Positions 32,550 to 41,006 of a stretch of DNA of 45,060 nucleotides are shown here, one piece after another. Within the stretch, counting starts at the first letter, position 1, and each line of letters opens with the position of its first letter. Under the pieces are notes generated by a model that saw only the letters and a list, made by a program, of their open reading frames with translations, was not told the DNA's origin and did no database searches. Location: contig JAQYEW010000058.1 of the NCBI GenBank assembly GCA_028723455.1, positions 1 to 45,060 on the forward strand, in the 5' to 3' direction. This DNA is from Prevotellaceae bacterium. Its GTDB lineage: Bacteria > Bacteroidota > Bacteroidia > Bacteroidales > Bacteroidaceae. The position numbers and the translations under genes are program-made.

Positions 32550-33950
32550 ATGCTCTTCAGTAAAGAAACCTACGTTCAGCGCCGCAGCCTGCTGCAACAG
32601 CGCATCCGGAGCGGACTCATCCTGCTCATGGGCAATAACGAATCGCCCGCCAACTATCCCGCCAACAGCTATGCCTATCGACAGGACAGTGCTTTCCTTT
32701 ATTATTACGGCCTGCATCGCGAGGGTCTGGCAGGCGTTATCGACGTTGACAACAACCGCCAATATCTGTTTGGCAACGACGTTGACATCGAGGACATCGT
32801 CTGGATGGGCCAGGTGGAAAGCGTGGCGGACATGGCAGCCCAGACCGGTGTGGAACACAGCGCACCCATGAAAGATCTCTCGACACTTGTCGAGAACGCA
32901 CGCCGCCAGGGACGCAAGATCCACTTCCTGCCCCCCTACCGCCACGACATCATGATCCAACTCATGGACCTCACAGGCATTCACCCTCGCGACCAACGCC
33001 AACAGGCCAGCGTGGAGCTTATCCGGGCCGTCGTGGACCAGCGTGCCGTGAAGACTGCTGAGGAGATTGAAGAAATGGAACGTGCCAGCGCCATTGGCTA
33101 CGAGATGCACACGACAGCCATGCGCCTCTGCCGCCCCGGCGTTACGGAGCAATACATCAGCGGCGTTATAGAGGGCATCGCACGCAGCAAGGGACACGGT
33201 GTCAGCTTTGGCAACATCGTAACCATGCACGGCGAAATCATGCACGGCAACCCCTCCATGCGCCCACTCGAAGCAGGCCGCCTCATGCTCTGCGACGCCG
33301 GTGCAGAGACCAACGAACTCTATTGCAGCGACAACACGCGCACCACGCCCATCTCCGGCACCTTTACCCAACGCCAACGGGAAATATACAGCATTGTCGA
33401 GGAGTGCCACGACCTGACCCTGCAACTGGCTGCGCCCGGCGTGAAATGGTGGGACGTGCACTTTGGCGTTGCCCACCTGATGGTAGAGCGGCTGAAAGAA
33501 CTGGGACTTATGAAAGGCGACACGGACGAAGCCGTGGCAGCTGGTGCCCACGCCATGTTCTTCCCCCACGGATTGGGACACATGATGGGCATGGACGTGC
33601 ACGACATGGAAGGCCTGGGACAGATTTATGTGGGCTTCGACGACGAGGTACGCCCCAACCCCAACCAATTTGGCACCAATGCCCTGCGCTGCGGCCGTCG
33701 CCTGCAGGAAGGTTGGGTAATGACCGACGAACCGGGCATTTATTTCATTCCCGCCCTTATCGACGATTGGCGCCAGCAAGGCCACAACGCACAATTCCTG
33801 AACTTCGACAAGATCGAGACCTACAAGGACTTCGGCGGCATCCGCCTGGAGGACGACATACTTATTACCAAGGACGGGTGCCGCTTTCTGGGCAAGGAGT
33901 TAATCCCCTATCATCTGAATGATGTCGAGGCCTTTCTGGCGACAAGATAA
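32550..33950 (+). CDS. Xaa-Pro aminopeptidase P-type metallopeptidase (M24B)
   Basis: The 466-residue cytoplasmic peptidase removes an N-terminal residue that precedes proline. Residues 1-150 form the N-terminal creatinase-like domain (FLYYYGLHREGLAGVIDVDN). The catalytic pita-bread domain has the dinuclear metal ligands in CDAGAETNELYCSDNTRT (two Asp), GLGHMMGMDVHDMEG (His), MTDEPGIYF (Glu) and GGIRLEDDILIT (Glu). Length is normal for PepP. It follows the kinase gene by 18 bp and precedes the C1 peptidase gene by 49 bp, on the same strand. With the DPP7-type and C1 peptidases it would complete breakdown of imported peptides. Confidence 0.95.
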   Translation: MLFSKETYVQRRSLLQQRIRSGLILLMGNNESPANYPANSYAYRQDSAFLYYYGLHREGLAGVIDVDNNRQYLFGNDVDIEDIVWMGQVESVADMAAQTGVEHSAPMKDLSTLVENARRQGRKIHFLPPYRHDIMIQLMDLTGIHPRDQRQQASVELIRAVVDQRAVKTAEEIEEMERASAIGYEMHTTAMRLCRPGVTEQYISGVIEGIARSKGHGVSFGNIVTMHGEIMHGNPSMRPLEAGRLMLCDAGAETNELYCSDNTRTTPISGTFTQRQREIYSIVEECHDLTLQLAAPGVKWWDVHFGVAHLMVERLKELGLMKGDTDEAVAAGAHAMFFPHGLGHMMGMDVHDMEGLGQIYVGFDDEVRPNPNQFGTNALRCGRRLQEGWVMTDEPGIYFIPALIDDWRQQGHNAQFLNFDKIETYKDFGGIRLEDDILITKDGCRFLGKELIPYHLNDVEAFLATR

Positions 33951-33999
33951 CAGCACACAAATCCATAATATAAAAATACAACAAGAACAAAAATCATTT

Positions 34000-35211
34000 A
34001 TGACAAAAAACATGCTTACACTCGCTCTGGCACTCGGCAGCCTGCTGCCCCTCGCTGCCCAGGAAAAGAAAGCGGAGGAAAAGAGCGACAGCCTCATCTT
34101 CACCACCATTCTCGAGAACCCCGTTACCGGCATCAAGAACCAGAACAACAGCGGTACCTGCTGGGCCTACAGCTCTTACGCTTTTCTGGAGAGCGAAATC
34201 CTGAAGAAGCATCCTGAAATGACGGATATCGACCTCTGCGAGAGTTTCCTCGTCAGCAAGACCTACGTCGACCGTGCCGACCGCAACGTGCGCACCCACG
34301 GCGATGCCTCCTTCAGCCAGGGCGGATCCTTCTACGACGCCATCTATGGCATGAAGCATAACGGCCTGGTACCCGAAGGCGTGATGCCCTATCCCATCAC
34401 GGCCTATGGCGACAGTCTCTACAACTTCACCAGTTTCTTCCCTCCCATGGAGGCTTACGTAACATCCATCGCCAAAAGCGACGCAAAGAAAATCAACCCC
34501 GCATGGAAGAAGAACGTGCAGGGCATGGTGGACAACTATTTCGGACAGGCTCCCACAGAGTTTGAATACAAGGGCAAGAAATTCACTCCCAAGAGCTTCA
34601 TGGAGTACGTGGGTCTGAACCCCGACGACTACGTAAGCCTGACCAGCTACACGCACCACCCCTTCTACGAGTCCTTCATCCTCGAGATTCAGGACAACTG
34701 GCGTTGGGCCAGCTCCTACAACCTGCCCTTGGACGAGTTCATGGAGGTAATGGAGCAGAGCGTGCGCAACGGATGGACCTTCGCATGGGGTGCTGATGTC
34801 AGCGAGAGCGGCTTCAGCCGTCGCACGGGCAAGAACCGTTGTGTTGCCAGCGTACCTGCCACCACGCAAAGTGCCGGCGTAGGCAGCGACCAGAGCCGCT
34901 GGACTGGCGAGAAGGCCGGTAGCAAGATCACCCAAAACGACAATCAGGGCGAGCTGACCATCACCCAAGAGATGCGCCAACAGGGCTATGACAACTGGGA
35001 GACCACCGACGACCACGGCATGCAGATCTACGGCATCGCCAAGGACCAGCACGGCAAGGAGTACTTCATGATGAAGAACTCATGGGGCGACTACGGACCC
35101 TACAAGGGATTCTGGTACGTAACCAAGCCCTACGTTGCCTACAAGACGATGAACATCGTCATCAACAAGAACGCCATCCCCAAGAACATCCGCAAGAAAC
35201 TGGGCATCTGA
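34000..35211 (+). CDS. Secreted C1-family cysteine peptidase (bleomycin hydrolase/aminopeptidase C-like)
   Basis: The 403-residue papain-fold peptidase has the signal sequence MTKNMLTLALALGSLLPLAA, which fixes the start at 34000. A longer frame from 33919 overlaps the upstream gene and lacks a signal peptide. The catalytic cysteine is in NQNNSGTCWAYSSYAFLES, the histidine in DDHGMQIYGIAKDQ and the asparagine in MMKNSWGDYGP. It resembles the C1B bleomycin hydrolase/PepC class but is exported, as is usual in Bacteroidales. It would act on peptides in the periplasm or outside. It is the last gene of the kinase-PepP run and is followed 25 nt later by a terminator hairpin. Confidence 0.93.
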   Translation: MTKNMLTLALALGSLLPLAAQEKKAEEKSDSLIFTTILENPVTGIKNQNNSGTCWAYSSYAFLESEILKKHPEMTDIDLCESFLVSKTYVDRADRNVRTHGDASFSQGGSFYDAIYGMKHNGLVPEGVMPYPITAYGDSLYNFTSFFPPMEAYVTSIAKSDAKKINPAWKKNVQGMVDNYFGQAPTEFEYKGKKFTPKSFMEYVGLNPDDYVSLTSYTHHPFYESFILEIQDNWRWASSYNLPLDEFMEVMEQSVRNGWTFAWGADVSESGFSRRTGKNRCVASVPATTQSAGVGSDQSRWTGEKAGSKITQNDNQGELTITQEMRQQGYDNWETTDDHGMQIYGIAKDQHGKEYFMMKNSWGDYGPYKGFWYVTKPYVAYKTMNIVINKNAIPKNIRKKLGI

Positions 35212-35236
35212 AAAGTCCGCACGTCTACAAACAAAA

Positions 35237-35280
35237 AAATGCACCTCATCAAGCTCCGGGCTTGGGAGGTGCATTTCTTT
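35237..35280. terminator. Bidirectional terminator after the C1 peptidase
   Basis: AAATGCACCTC (35237-35247) pairs with GAGGTGCATTT (35266-35276), with an inner AAGC/GCTT stem around TCCG. A T-run follows on the right and an A-run (T on the other strand) precedes it, so it can serve both this gene and the convergent GT14-like gene. Confidence 0.85.
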
Positions 35281-35299
35281 GCCGCAATTACACAAAAGA

Positions 35300-36187
35300 T
35301 TACTGCGTCGCCATCTGCGTTACAGCTTCCAGCAAACGTGTATCATTACCCGAGAACTTACGGGCAAAGAGACAAGGACTCTGACGCAGTTCGTCCACAT
35401 CCTCATATTTCCACACATAGGGATAGCCACGCTGCCAGTCTATCAAGCGCATACTTTCTTCCTCCAAACTACCCGAGAGCACCACGCGTTCACGAAAGGG
35501 GGAGTTCCAAAGCTCCGTCTGGAGGAAGATCTCATCGGCACACAACAAGTAACGATAGAGGGCAAGCACTTGTGGCATGCGCGACACCAAATAGGCACAG
35601 AAATCCTCCGTAATGCTGACCCACACACTCCCCTTGCGCCAATCACGTTTCCCACGACGACGAAGAAACAACGCTTTTTGGATGACAAGCGAGATTTTTC
35701 GGACAGGAGTCGTCAAGCGATGCTTCCAACTATGCTTGTCCTTCAAATGCTCATTAAAGAGATAATAATAGCGCACCTTGCGGCGCAAGTCTCGATTATG
35801 CTCCGGAGTGGTCCAAAAGGAAACATACTCGCGATGGGGATGCGCGGCGAAGAAGGCGTGTATAGCCTGCTGGCTCTTGATAGGCAAATCCACGCCACTA
35901 AGGACATGGTAGCGCGCATAAGGCCCATGAACATGTGCCAGACGAAGAAGCATCATCTCCACCCGCACCATATTATAGCCTCCCCAACCTGCATGCAGCG
36001 GACGCTCCACAAGTTGGTATCCCGCATGTCGCGGCTGCCACTTCGCAAATGCGCTCCGCATATCCACAGCATGCGCGTCAATATGCAGATAAATATCATT
36101 GCCGGGATAGTCAAGCAACCGAAGTTGACATCGCAGTACTTCGGCTTCGTGATGCGCGATAACAAGATAGGCGTGGCGGCTGGGCAT
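35300..36187 (-). CDS. Core-2/I-branching-type glycosyltransferase (GT14-like)
   Basis: The 295-residue protein starts MPSRHAYLVIAHHEAEVLRC. The start at 36187 is set by the TAACTTTG box 26 nt upstream; longer frames run into the divergent gene. Motifs of the Core-2/I-branching group are visible: IYLHIDAHAVDMR, AGWGGYNMVRVEMMLLRLA, YHVLSGVDLPIKS, GSVWVSITEDFCAYLVSR and LCADEIFLQTELWNSPF. The animal enzymes add beta-1,6-GlcNAc branches. Bacterial members act in surface polysaccharide synthesis with mostly unknown acceptors. It opens the glycosyltransferase block and is transcribed towards the terminator at 35237. Confidence 0.88.
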   Translation of the reverse strand: MPSRHAYLVIAHHEAEVLRCQLRLLDYPGNDIYLHIDAHAVDMRSAFAKWQPRHAGYQLVERPLHAGWGGYNMVRVEMMLLRLAHVHGPYARYHVLSGVDLPIKSQQAIHAFFAAHPHREYVSFWTTPEHNRDLRRKVRYYYLFNEHLKDKHSWKHRLTTPVRKISLVIQKALFLRRRGKRDWRKGSVWVSITEDFCAYLVSRMPQVLALYRYLLCADEIFLQTELWNSPFRERVVLSGSLEEESMRLIDWQRGYPYVWKYEDVDELRQSPCLFARKFSGNDTRLLEAVTQMATQ

Positions 36188-36193
36188 TGCTTT

Positions 36194-36221
36194 TAACTTT
36201 GTTGATGATATAACAAAGTTA
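36194..36221. promoter_or_regulatory. Inverted pair of -7 boxes; minus copy drives the GT14-like gene
   Basis: TAACTTTGTT (36194-36203) is exactly mirrored by AACAAAGTTA (36212-36221) across 8 bp. The minus-strand box (36214-36221) is well placed for the GT14-like gene. The plus-strand box (36194-36201) would give a longer leader for the GT2 gene, which also has its own box at 36265. Confidence 0.6.
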
Positions 36222-36264
36222 CACATATTTTTCCGCTTTATTGTACTAAAAGGAGGATTTTTTG

Positions 36265-36272
36265 TAACTTTG
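36265..36272 (+). promoter_or_regulatory. -7 box (TAACTTTG) of the GT2 gene
   Basis: An exact match ending 5 nt before the ATG at 36278, so a leaderless or nearly leaderless mRNA is expected. Confidence 0.7.
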
Positions 36273-36277
36273 CACGC

Positions 36278-37111
36278 ATGAAAGAAAACACAAAGGTATC
36301 CGTAATCACCATTGCTTATAACAATCTGGAGGGACTGAAACTTACCGCTGCCTCCATTTTCGCACAGACTTGCCGGGATTTTGAGTTTATTGTTGTGGAC
36401 GGAGGCTCCTCCGATGGTTCGCGTCAGTGGCTGGAAGAACACACGAACAAAATCGATTGGTGGTGCAGCGAGCCGGATAACGGCATCTATTCCGCCATGA
36501 ACAAGGGCATCGCCCAAGCGCATGGGGAATATTGTATCTTCATGAATTCCGGAGACTGTTTTTACGATCAACACGTATTATCCAAAGCCCTGCCTTTGCT
36601 CAACGGAAAGGATTTTTACACGGGGCACCAACAAAATGTGGGCCCGCACAAGCGTTTTATCAAGGCAAGGCAAAGGATTGCCATACAGTTAATTGCCACC
36701 CGAGCCATCTCACACCAAGCCACGTTCATCAAACGAAGCATGCTGGTGGCTCGTCCTTACAACGAAAAATACCGCATTGTGTCCGACTGGGAACAGATGT
36801 TGGTGGAGTTCTCGCTGCACAACGCATCATACGAAGCATTGCCTTTCACGGTATCCATATTCGATACCACAGGAATTTCCCATCAGATGCTAAACACCAA
36901 CTTCTACCAACAGGAGATGCGTCAGGTACAAGAAGATGTGTTTTGCCCCCGCGTCCTTGACCTCATCCTTGGCACAGACCAGCTGGAAGGCAAAGTCATG
37001 TCGGCCATGTCCTACGACGACAAGCTTACACGCGATTTCAAGATACTTCGCAATGTATTAAAGGCTTTGCCTCGCGACCTATATCACAAGCTTATCAGCT
37101 ACACCAAGTGA
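36278..37111 (+). CDS. Family 2 glycosyltransferase of the surface-glycan block
   Basis: The 277-residue GT-A protein begins KVSVITIAYNNLEGLKLTAA, with FEFIVVDGGSSDGSRQWLEE and the GIYSAMNKGIAQAHGEYCIF region, where many GT2 enzymes have a DxD replaced by MNSGD (here FMNSGDCFYD). This arrangement is common in WcaE/WcaA-like enzymes for exopolysaccharide assembly. ISHQATFIKRSML and RIVSDWEQML are further family features. The last 13 bp overlap the end of the convergent GT92-like gene. Family is certain, the sugar unknown. Confidence 0.92.
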   Translation: MKENTKVSVITIAYNNLEGLKLTAASIFAQTCRDFEFIVVDGGSSDGSRQWLEEHTNKIDWWCSEPDNGIYSAMNKGIAQAHGEYCIFMNSGDCFYDQHVLSKALPLLNGKDFYTGHQQNVGPHKRFIKARQRIAIQLIATRAISHQATFIKRSMLVARPYNEKYRIVSDWEQMLVEFSLHNASYEALPFTVSIFDTTGISHQMLNTNFYQQEMRQVQEDVFCPRVLDLILGTDQLEGKVMSAMSYDDKLTRDFKILRNVLKALPRDLYHKLISYTK

Positions 37112-37995
37112 GCAAGAAGGTTCTTCATGCGCTGGTCTGGAACGATGAATCCTCCCTGAATCAGCTGCGCACGACACTTGCTTCCCACCATACGCTCATA
37201 TTCTTCCTCCAACTTGCCCTGTTTATGGAGCTCGTAGCAATAACGCCAATGGCGGCCACCGCGTTTCCTGAGATTCTGCTCTAATTGCTTGCCTCCATTA
37301 ATCATCTTGCGCAGGAAATGCTCCTTGCCACGAACGGGATAGTGGTACACAATAATATCGCTATGTTGCTGCCTGCGCCATAACATGAGTACCTTATGGT
37401 TACCCATGGAAATCTGAATGTAGCCATTGGCACGATGCATCACCTTCCCCTTATGGTGCGAAAAGAGGGAATAGGGAGAGAGACCGAAGCGTTCTGCATC
37501 CACCACTTCACGAACAGTCTGACTCCATTCCTGCCAAAAGAGACCGGGCTCGGGATAGACATTCACGACGGAGCAATGTAACACATTGGCGTTAACGCCC
37601 GAAAGGTATTTCGGAAAAGACCCCTGTGGGGGATACCAGAACTCATCAGCATCGGCATTGATTACCCAATCCGCGGCATATTTACGGATAGCAAGCATCA
37701 CCATTCGATCTACCCATTTCTTTTGGCTGTAATCACACGCTGTCTCGCGAATCACTTCCACTATCCAGCCTTTCTTCTCGTACTTGTCTATAATACCCAA
37801 AGTGCCATCACTTGAGTTATTGTCGGTAACGATAAACGCATCCACTCCCATGCTATGGTGAAAGAGCAGATTCTGCTCCAGGATGTCTTCCTCGTCTTTC
37901 ACCAAGAGCGTCATCACTATTCTGGGAGCAAGGGGCGTAGAAAAGCTGCTGGGCAAGCCCCACAAGGCACGAAAGATTTTGCTGAACATGGTCAT
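37099..37995 (-). CDS. GT92/GT2-like glycosyltransferase
   Basis: This is a 298-residue protein from the ATG at 37995, which overlaps the fucosyltransferase stop codon (ATGA). A longer frame from 38079 is an artefact. Motifs include RIVMTLLVKDEEDILEQNLL, FHHSMGVDAFIVTDNNSSDG and ADWVINADADEFWYPPQG, where DADE is the metal-binding site, then VYHYPVRGKEHFLRKMINGG. These fit the GT92-related group of small GT-A enzymes common in polysaccharide loci. It is translationally coupled to the fucosyltransferase, so the two probably add consecutive sugars to the same glycan. Confidence 0.85.
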   Translation of the reverse strand: MTMFSKIFRALWGLPSSFSTPLAPRIVMTLLVKDEEDILEQNLLFHHSMGVDAFIVTDNNSSDGTLGIIDKYEKKGWIVEVIRETACDYSQKKWVDRMVMLAIRKYAADWVINADADEFWYPPQGSFPKYLSGVNANVLHCSVVNVYPEPGLFWQEWSQTVREVVDAERFGLSPYSLFSHHKGKVMHRANGYIQISMGNHKVLMLWRRQQHSDIIVYHYPVRGKEHFLRKMINGGKQLEQNLRKRGGRHWRYCYELHKQGKLEEEYERMVGSKCRAQLIQGGFIVPDQRMKNLLAHLV

Positions 37996-38861
37996 AACAG
38001 ACGGATTTTGGCAGGAACAACCTCTATGCGATCCCACGCATCCGGCAAAATATCGGGAGTTGGCGCATTGGCACACCACACACTGGGGGCAATCACGCGC
38101 TTATCCGCATAAGCATTGAGCCACGCTCCCCACCAAGAGAAACTACTATTGCAAATAATATTATGATGACAACGGCTCATCAGCAGCATATCCTGCCAGC
38201 TATCCGCATCCTGATTAAAATCCACATAAACAGCCTCCTCGATTGGTATGTGCGAACGAACCCACTGTATGTCGTCACTAAAAACATAAAAATGGGCGTC
38301 AGGAACATGCGAACGCATTCGGTCCACGGCATCCACATAATAGCGCGATGTGCACACCCTACCCATTGAATTATAGAACTTGGTCTGCTGGTAATCCCCA
38401 CGACGCACATGAAGTGAAACCGCATTAGGTTCTGCGTCAATGCGTAACAACAACTGACGCGTTTGGTCGCTTGCCAAAGCATCAGAGAAACGGAATGCCT
38501 GTCTCACCTGGGGTGCGATGTCAGCAAAAAAACGTTCACTCTGATAAAAGCCTTTAAAATAGATGAGGGGCCAAAAACGAGGCTGCCAAAAGGCTTCCAG
38601 TGTGTCACGCTTTTGTTTGCGCTCTATGAGGGTGTGAAAGCACAAGAATTCCAGAACCTTCTTCAACGACTGGTTTATACAAAACTCATCCTTGGGGAGA
38701 TGGGGGAATACACGGTGTAGTTCATAACCATAGTGGGCATGATAATGCACCATATCCGAAAGATCAATTCTCGTATGGGGATAGAGCTGCTTCATTCGCA
38801 GATAGAAAGCATAGATAAACATCTGGTTGCCCAATCCTCCCGTCATTTTTATCAGACGCAT
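37992..38861 (-). CDS. Alpha-1,2-fucosyltransferase (GT11)
   Basis: The 289-residue enzyme begins MRLIKMTGGLGNQMFIYAFY, the GGLGNQMFxYA signature of GT11. VSLHVRRGDYQQTKFY (His151 to Tyr157) is the GDP-fucose binding motif HxRRGDY. FYVFSDDIQWVRSHIP and MLLMSRCHHNIICNSSFSWW are the later conserved blocks. It would transfer fucose in alpha-1,2 linkage, usually to galactose, making H-antigen-like ends on a surface glycan. The gene is followed by the GT92-like gene with a 4-nt overlap. A TAACTTTG box lies 23 nt upstream. Fucose synthesis genes are not in the window. Confidence 0.94.
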   Translation of the reverse strand: MRLIKMTGGLGNQMFIYAFYLRMKQLYPHTRIDLSDMVHYHAHYGYELHRVFPHLPKDEFCINQSLKKVLEFLCFHTLIERKQKRDTLEAFWQPRFWPLIYFKGFYQSERFFADIAPQVRQAFRFSDALASDQTRQLLLRIDAEPNAVSLHVRRGDYQQTKFYNSMGRVCTSRYYVDAVDRMRSHVPDAHFYVFSDDIQWVRSHIPIEEAVYVDFNQDADSWQDMLLMSRCHHNIICNSSFSWWGAWLNAYADKRVIAPSVWCANAPTPDILPDAWDRIEVVPAKIRLL

Positions 38862-38884
38862 TGCTTTGTTATTTTACGATAACA

Positions 38885-38892
38885 CAAAGTTA
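38885..38892 (-). promoter_or_regulatory. -7 box (TAACTTTG) of the fucosyltransferase operon
   Basis: An exact match on the minus strand, 23 nt before the ATG at 38861, between glf and the fucosyltransferase gene. Confidence 0.7.
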
Positions 38893-38912
38893 AACAAATT
38901 CTCGTTAATTTC

Positions 38913-40022
38913 TTACCAGGCAAACAAGCGGTTTGCCAGTTTCAAGGCTTCGCAAACCGTGTCGTCCATATCCAAATAGGCGTACTGAGCCAAACGGCCA
39001 CCCCACAAAACGTGCTTCTCCGCCGCTGCCAGTGTAGCATAAGCCTGATAAAGGGCGTTATTTCGCGCGTTATTGACGGGATAATAGGGTTCCTTGCCCT
39101 CCGCAAACACCTCGGGATACTCACGTGTTACGATGGTAAAGGGCGTATCCACAGGCATGAAATGCTTGTGTTCAATCCGTCGCGTATAAGGCACCTCGCG
39201 CTCCGTAAAGTTGATGACGGCCGTACCCTGATAGTCGGCTGTATCATCCATGCGCTCAGTCTCGAAACGCAAACTGCGGTAATCCAAATGGCCCAACGAA
39301 AAATTGAAGTATTCGTCGATACGTCCTGTAAAGAGCACATGCTCTGCCGATGCATCCCAACGTGCCTTATCCGCCAGATAATCGACATCCAAACGGACAT
39401 CGGCTTGCGCCAGGAGCTTTTCCACCAAGGCGGTGTAGCCTTCCTCGGGAATACCTTGGTAGCGATCGTTGAAATAGTTATTATTATAGGTAAAGCGCAA
39501 AGGCAGGCGTTTGATGATAAACGCAGGCAAATCCTTGGCATCACAGCCCCACTGCTTCTCGGTGTAGCCCTTGATGAGCGTTTCATAAATGGTGGGGCCG
39601 ACGAGCTTCAAAGCCTGCTCCTCCAGGTTCTGAGGCTCAAGAGAGGCATAGGGAGCACATTCTTTCTGCAAACGTTCACGTGCCTCCTGGGGCGTAACGG
39701 TACCCCACAACTGATAAAACGTGTGCATATTGAAGGGCAGGTTATACAGTTTTCCGCCATAATTGGCCAACGGGCTGTTGACATAAGGACGGAAAGGAAC
39801 GATGGCATTGACGTAGTCCCACAGCCGGCGGTCGTCGGTATGGAAAATGTGCGCCCCATAGCGATGTACCTGAACACCATCCACAGCCTCGCTGTAGATG
39901 TTTCCTCCAAGATGAGACCGTCGCTCCAAAACGAGCACACGCTTGCCTTGCTTCGCAGCCTCGTAAGCAAACACGGCACCGAACAGGCCCGCGCCCACTA
40001 CCAGGAAATCATATTTCTTCAT
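38913..40022 (-). CDS. glf: UDP-galactopyranose mutase
   Basis: This 369-residue flavoenzyme interconverts UDP-galactopyranose and UDP-galactofuranose, the Galf donor. The N-terminal FAD motif is FLVVGAGLFGAVFAYEAAKQ with the acidic LERRSHLGGN. YGAHIFHTDDRRLWDYVN, ITKGY-like LIKGYTEKQWG and NNYFNDRYQGIPEEGYTALV are typical of bacterial Glf. The C-terminus GGRLAQYAYLDMDDTV binds FAD and substrate. Length and motifs are complete. It is divergent from the GT2 gene at 40095. An enzyme pair in which Glf supplies Galf for that transferase is a natural reading. Confidence 0.97.
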   Translation of the reverse strand: MKKYDFLVVGAGLFGAVFAYEAAKQGKRVLVLERRSHLGGNIYSEAVDGVQVHRYGAHIFHTDDRRLWDYVNAIVPFRPYVNSPLANYGGKLYNLPFNMHTFYQLWGTVTPQEARERLQKECAPYASLEPQNLEEQALKLVGPTIYETLIKGYTEKQWGCDAKDLPAFIIKRLPLRFTYNNNYFNDRYQGIPEEGYTALVEKLLAQADVRLDVDYLADKARWDASAEHVLFTGRIDEYFNFSLGHLDYRSLRFETERMDDTADYQGTAVINFTEREVPYTRRIEHKHFMPVDTPFTIVTREYPEVFAEGKEPYYPVNNARNNALYQAYATLAAAEKHVLWGGRLAQYAYLDMDDTVCEALKLANRLFAW

Positions 40023-40026
40023 ACTA

Positions 40027-40034
40027 CAAAAATA
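40027..40034 (-). promoter_or_regulatory. -7 box (TATTTTTG) of glf
   Basis: It matches TAnnTTTG and ends only 4 nt before the glf ATG, another case where the mRNA would start at the coding sequence. AT-rich surroundings make a chance match possible. Confidence 0.5.
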
Positions 40035-40066
40035 AGCAAATATTCATAATTTCTCATCAAAATTAG

Positions 40067-40074
40067 TATCTTTG
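40067..40074 (+). promoter_or_regulatory. -7 box (TATCTTTG) of the Galf/rhamnosyltransferase-like gene
   Basis: An exact match, 20 nt before the ATG at 40095, divergent from the glf promoter. Confidence 0.7.
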
Positions 40075-40094
40075 TATAAAAGATATTTTAGGAC

Positions 40095-41006
40095 ATGGAA
40101 AACACCGACACAATTTATGCGGTAGTCGTTACCTATAACCGTCTGAAACTATTGCAGCGCACCGTGGAATGTCTGCGTTTGCAAACAAGACCGCTAAAGG
40201 GTATCGTTGTCGTGAACAACAGCAGCACAGACGGCACTGCGTCATGGCTGGCACAACAAAACGATTTGATTGTGCTGAACCAGCCCAACGTAGGCGGAGC
40301 CGGTGGCTTTGCATCAGGCATCCGGTATGCCCGCGGCCTGGGTGCCCAATGGATATGGTGCATGGATGATGATGTCTTTCCACGCCCCGCTTGTCTGGAA
40401 AAAATGCTTCCCCATACAAGCGAAGCCGGCGTAGGCATCTTAGCGCCTCGCCGATTGATGGAGGACAAGATCTTCACCAACGATTTCCTAAGCTATAACC
40501 TTACCAATCCATTGGCTTCGCTACACAACGGCAAGCTCAAGAAAATGGTTGTCAACGCACCCACAGACATCGCCGGCACGGCCTTCGAAGGTCTTTTCGT
40601 GAGCGCTGCCTGTGTGGACAGCATAGGACTACCCAATGCGGAACTGTTTATCTTCAGCGACGACACAGACTATTGCCTGCGGGCGAAGCTGGCGGGATAC
40701 CGCATCCTTTACATCCCCGATGCCCTCATGGACAAGCATCATTTCTTTAACAAGGCATCCTGGACAGAACGCCAACAGCAAAAGAAATGGAAACGCCGCT
40801 ATGCCATTCGCAACAACACTTATCTCAATCATCACTATGGGCGCAACAACGCCGTACGCTACCTGCGCCCATTTATCGGTATGTTTGGCTATGTGCTTAC
40901 AGCTTGCATTACGGCTCCCTTCTCCTCCGGCTATCAATGGAAGGACATTCCCATGATGTGGCAGGCCTACAAAGACGGATTGGCGGAACGTCTGGGCAAA
41001 TACTAA
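40095..41006 (+). CDS. GT2 glycosyltransferase, galactofuranosyl/rhamnosyl-transferase-like
   Basis: The 303-residue protein begins DTIYAVVVTYNRLKLLQRTV with IVVVNNSSTDGTASWL, NVGGAGGFASGIRYARG and WIWCMDDDVFPRPACLEKML (DDD metal site). This NVGGAGGF plus W.MDDD pattern is shared by GlfT1-like and rhamnosyltransferase-like GT2 enzymes. GTAFEGLFVSAACVDSIGLP and FIFSDDTDYCLRAKLAGYRI, then MDKHHFF, follow as expected. Its position divergent to glf suggests Galf transfer, but rhamnose cannot be excluded. Its stop codon overlaps the recQ stop region by 4 nt. Confidence 0.88.
   Translation: MENTDTIYAVVVTYNRLKLLQRTVECLRLQTRPLKGIVVVNNSSTDGTASWLAQQNDLIVLNQPNVGGAGGFASGIRYARGLGAQWIWCMDDDVFPRPACLEKMLPHTSEAGVGILAPRRLMEDKIFTNDFLSYNLTNPLASLHNGKLKKMVVNAPTDIAGTAFEGLFVSAACVDSIGLPNAELFIFSDDTDYCLRAKLAGYRILYIPDALMDKHHFFNKASWTERQQQKKWKRRYAIRNNTYLNHHYGRNNAVRYLRPFIGMFGYVLTACITAPFSSGYQWKDIPMMWQAYKDGLAERLGKY

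Noticed and set aside
32544..35052. Long minus-strand frames opposite the M24B and C1 peptidase genes
   Set aside because: The catalytic motifs of both peptidases are complete on the plus strand; the antisense frames show none.
36188..36574. N-terminal extension of the GT14-like gene
   Set aside because: It would run through the intergenic promoters into the divergent GT2 gene; the family N-terminus begins at 36187.
37996..38079. N-terminal extension of the GT92-like gene
   Set aside because: It overlaps the fucosyltransferase; the ATGA junction at 37992-37995 is the natural start.
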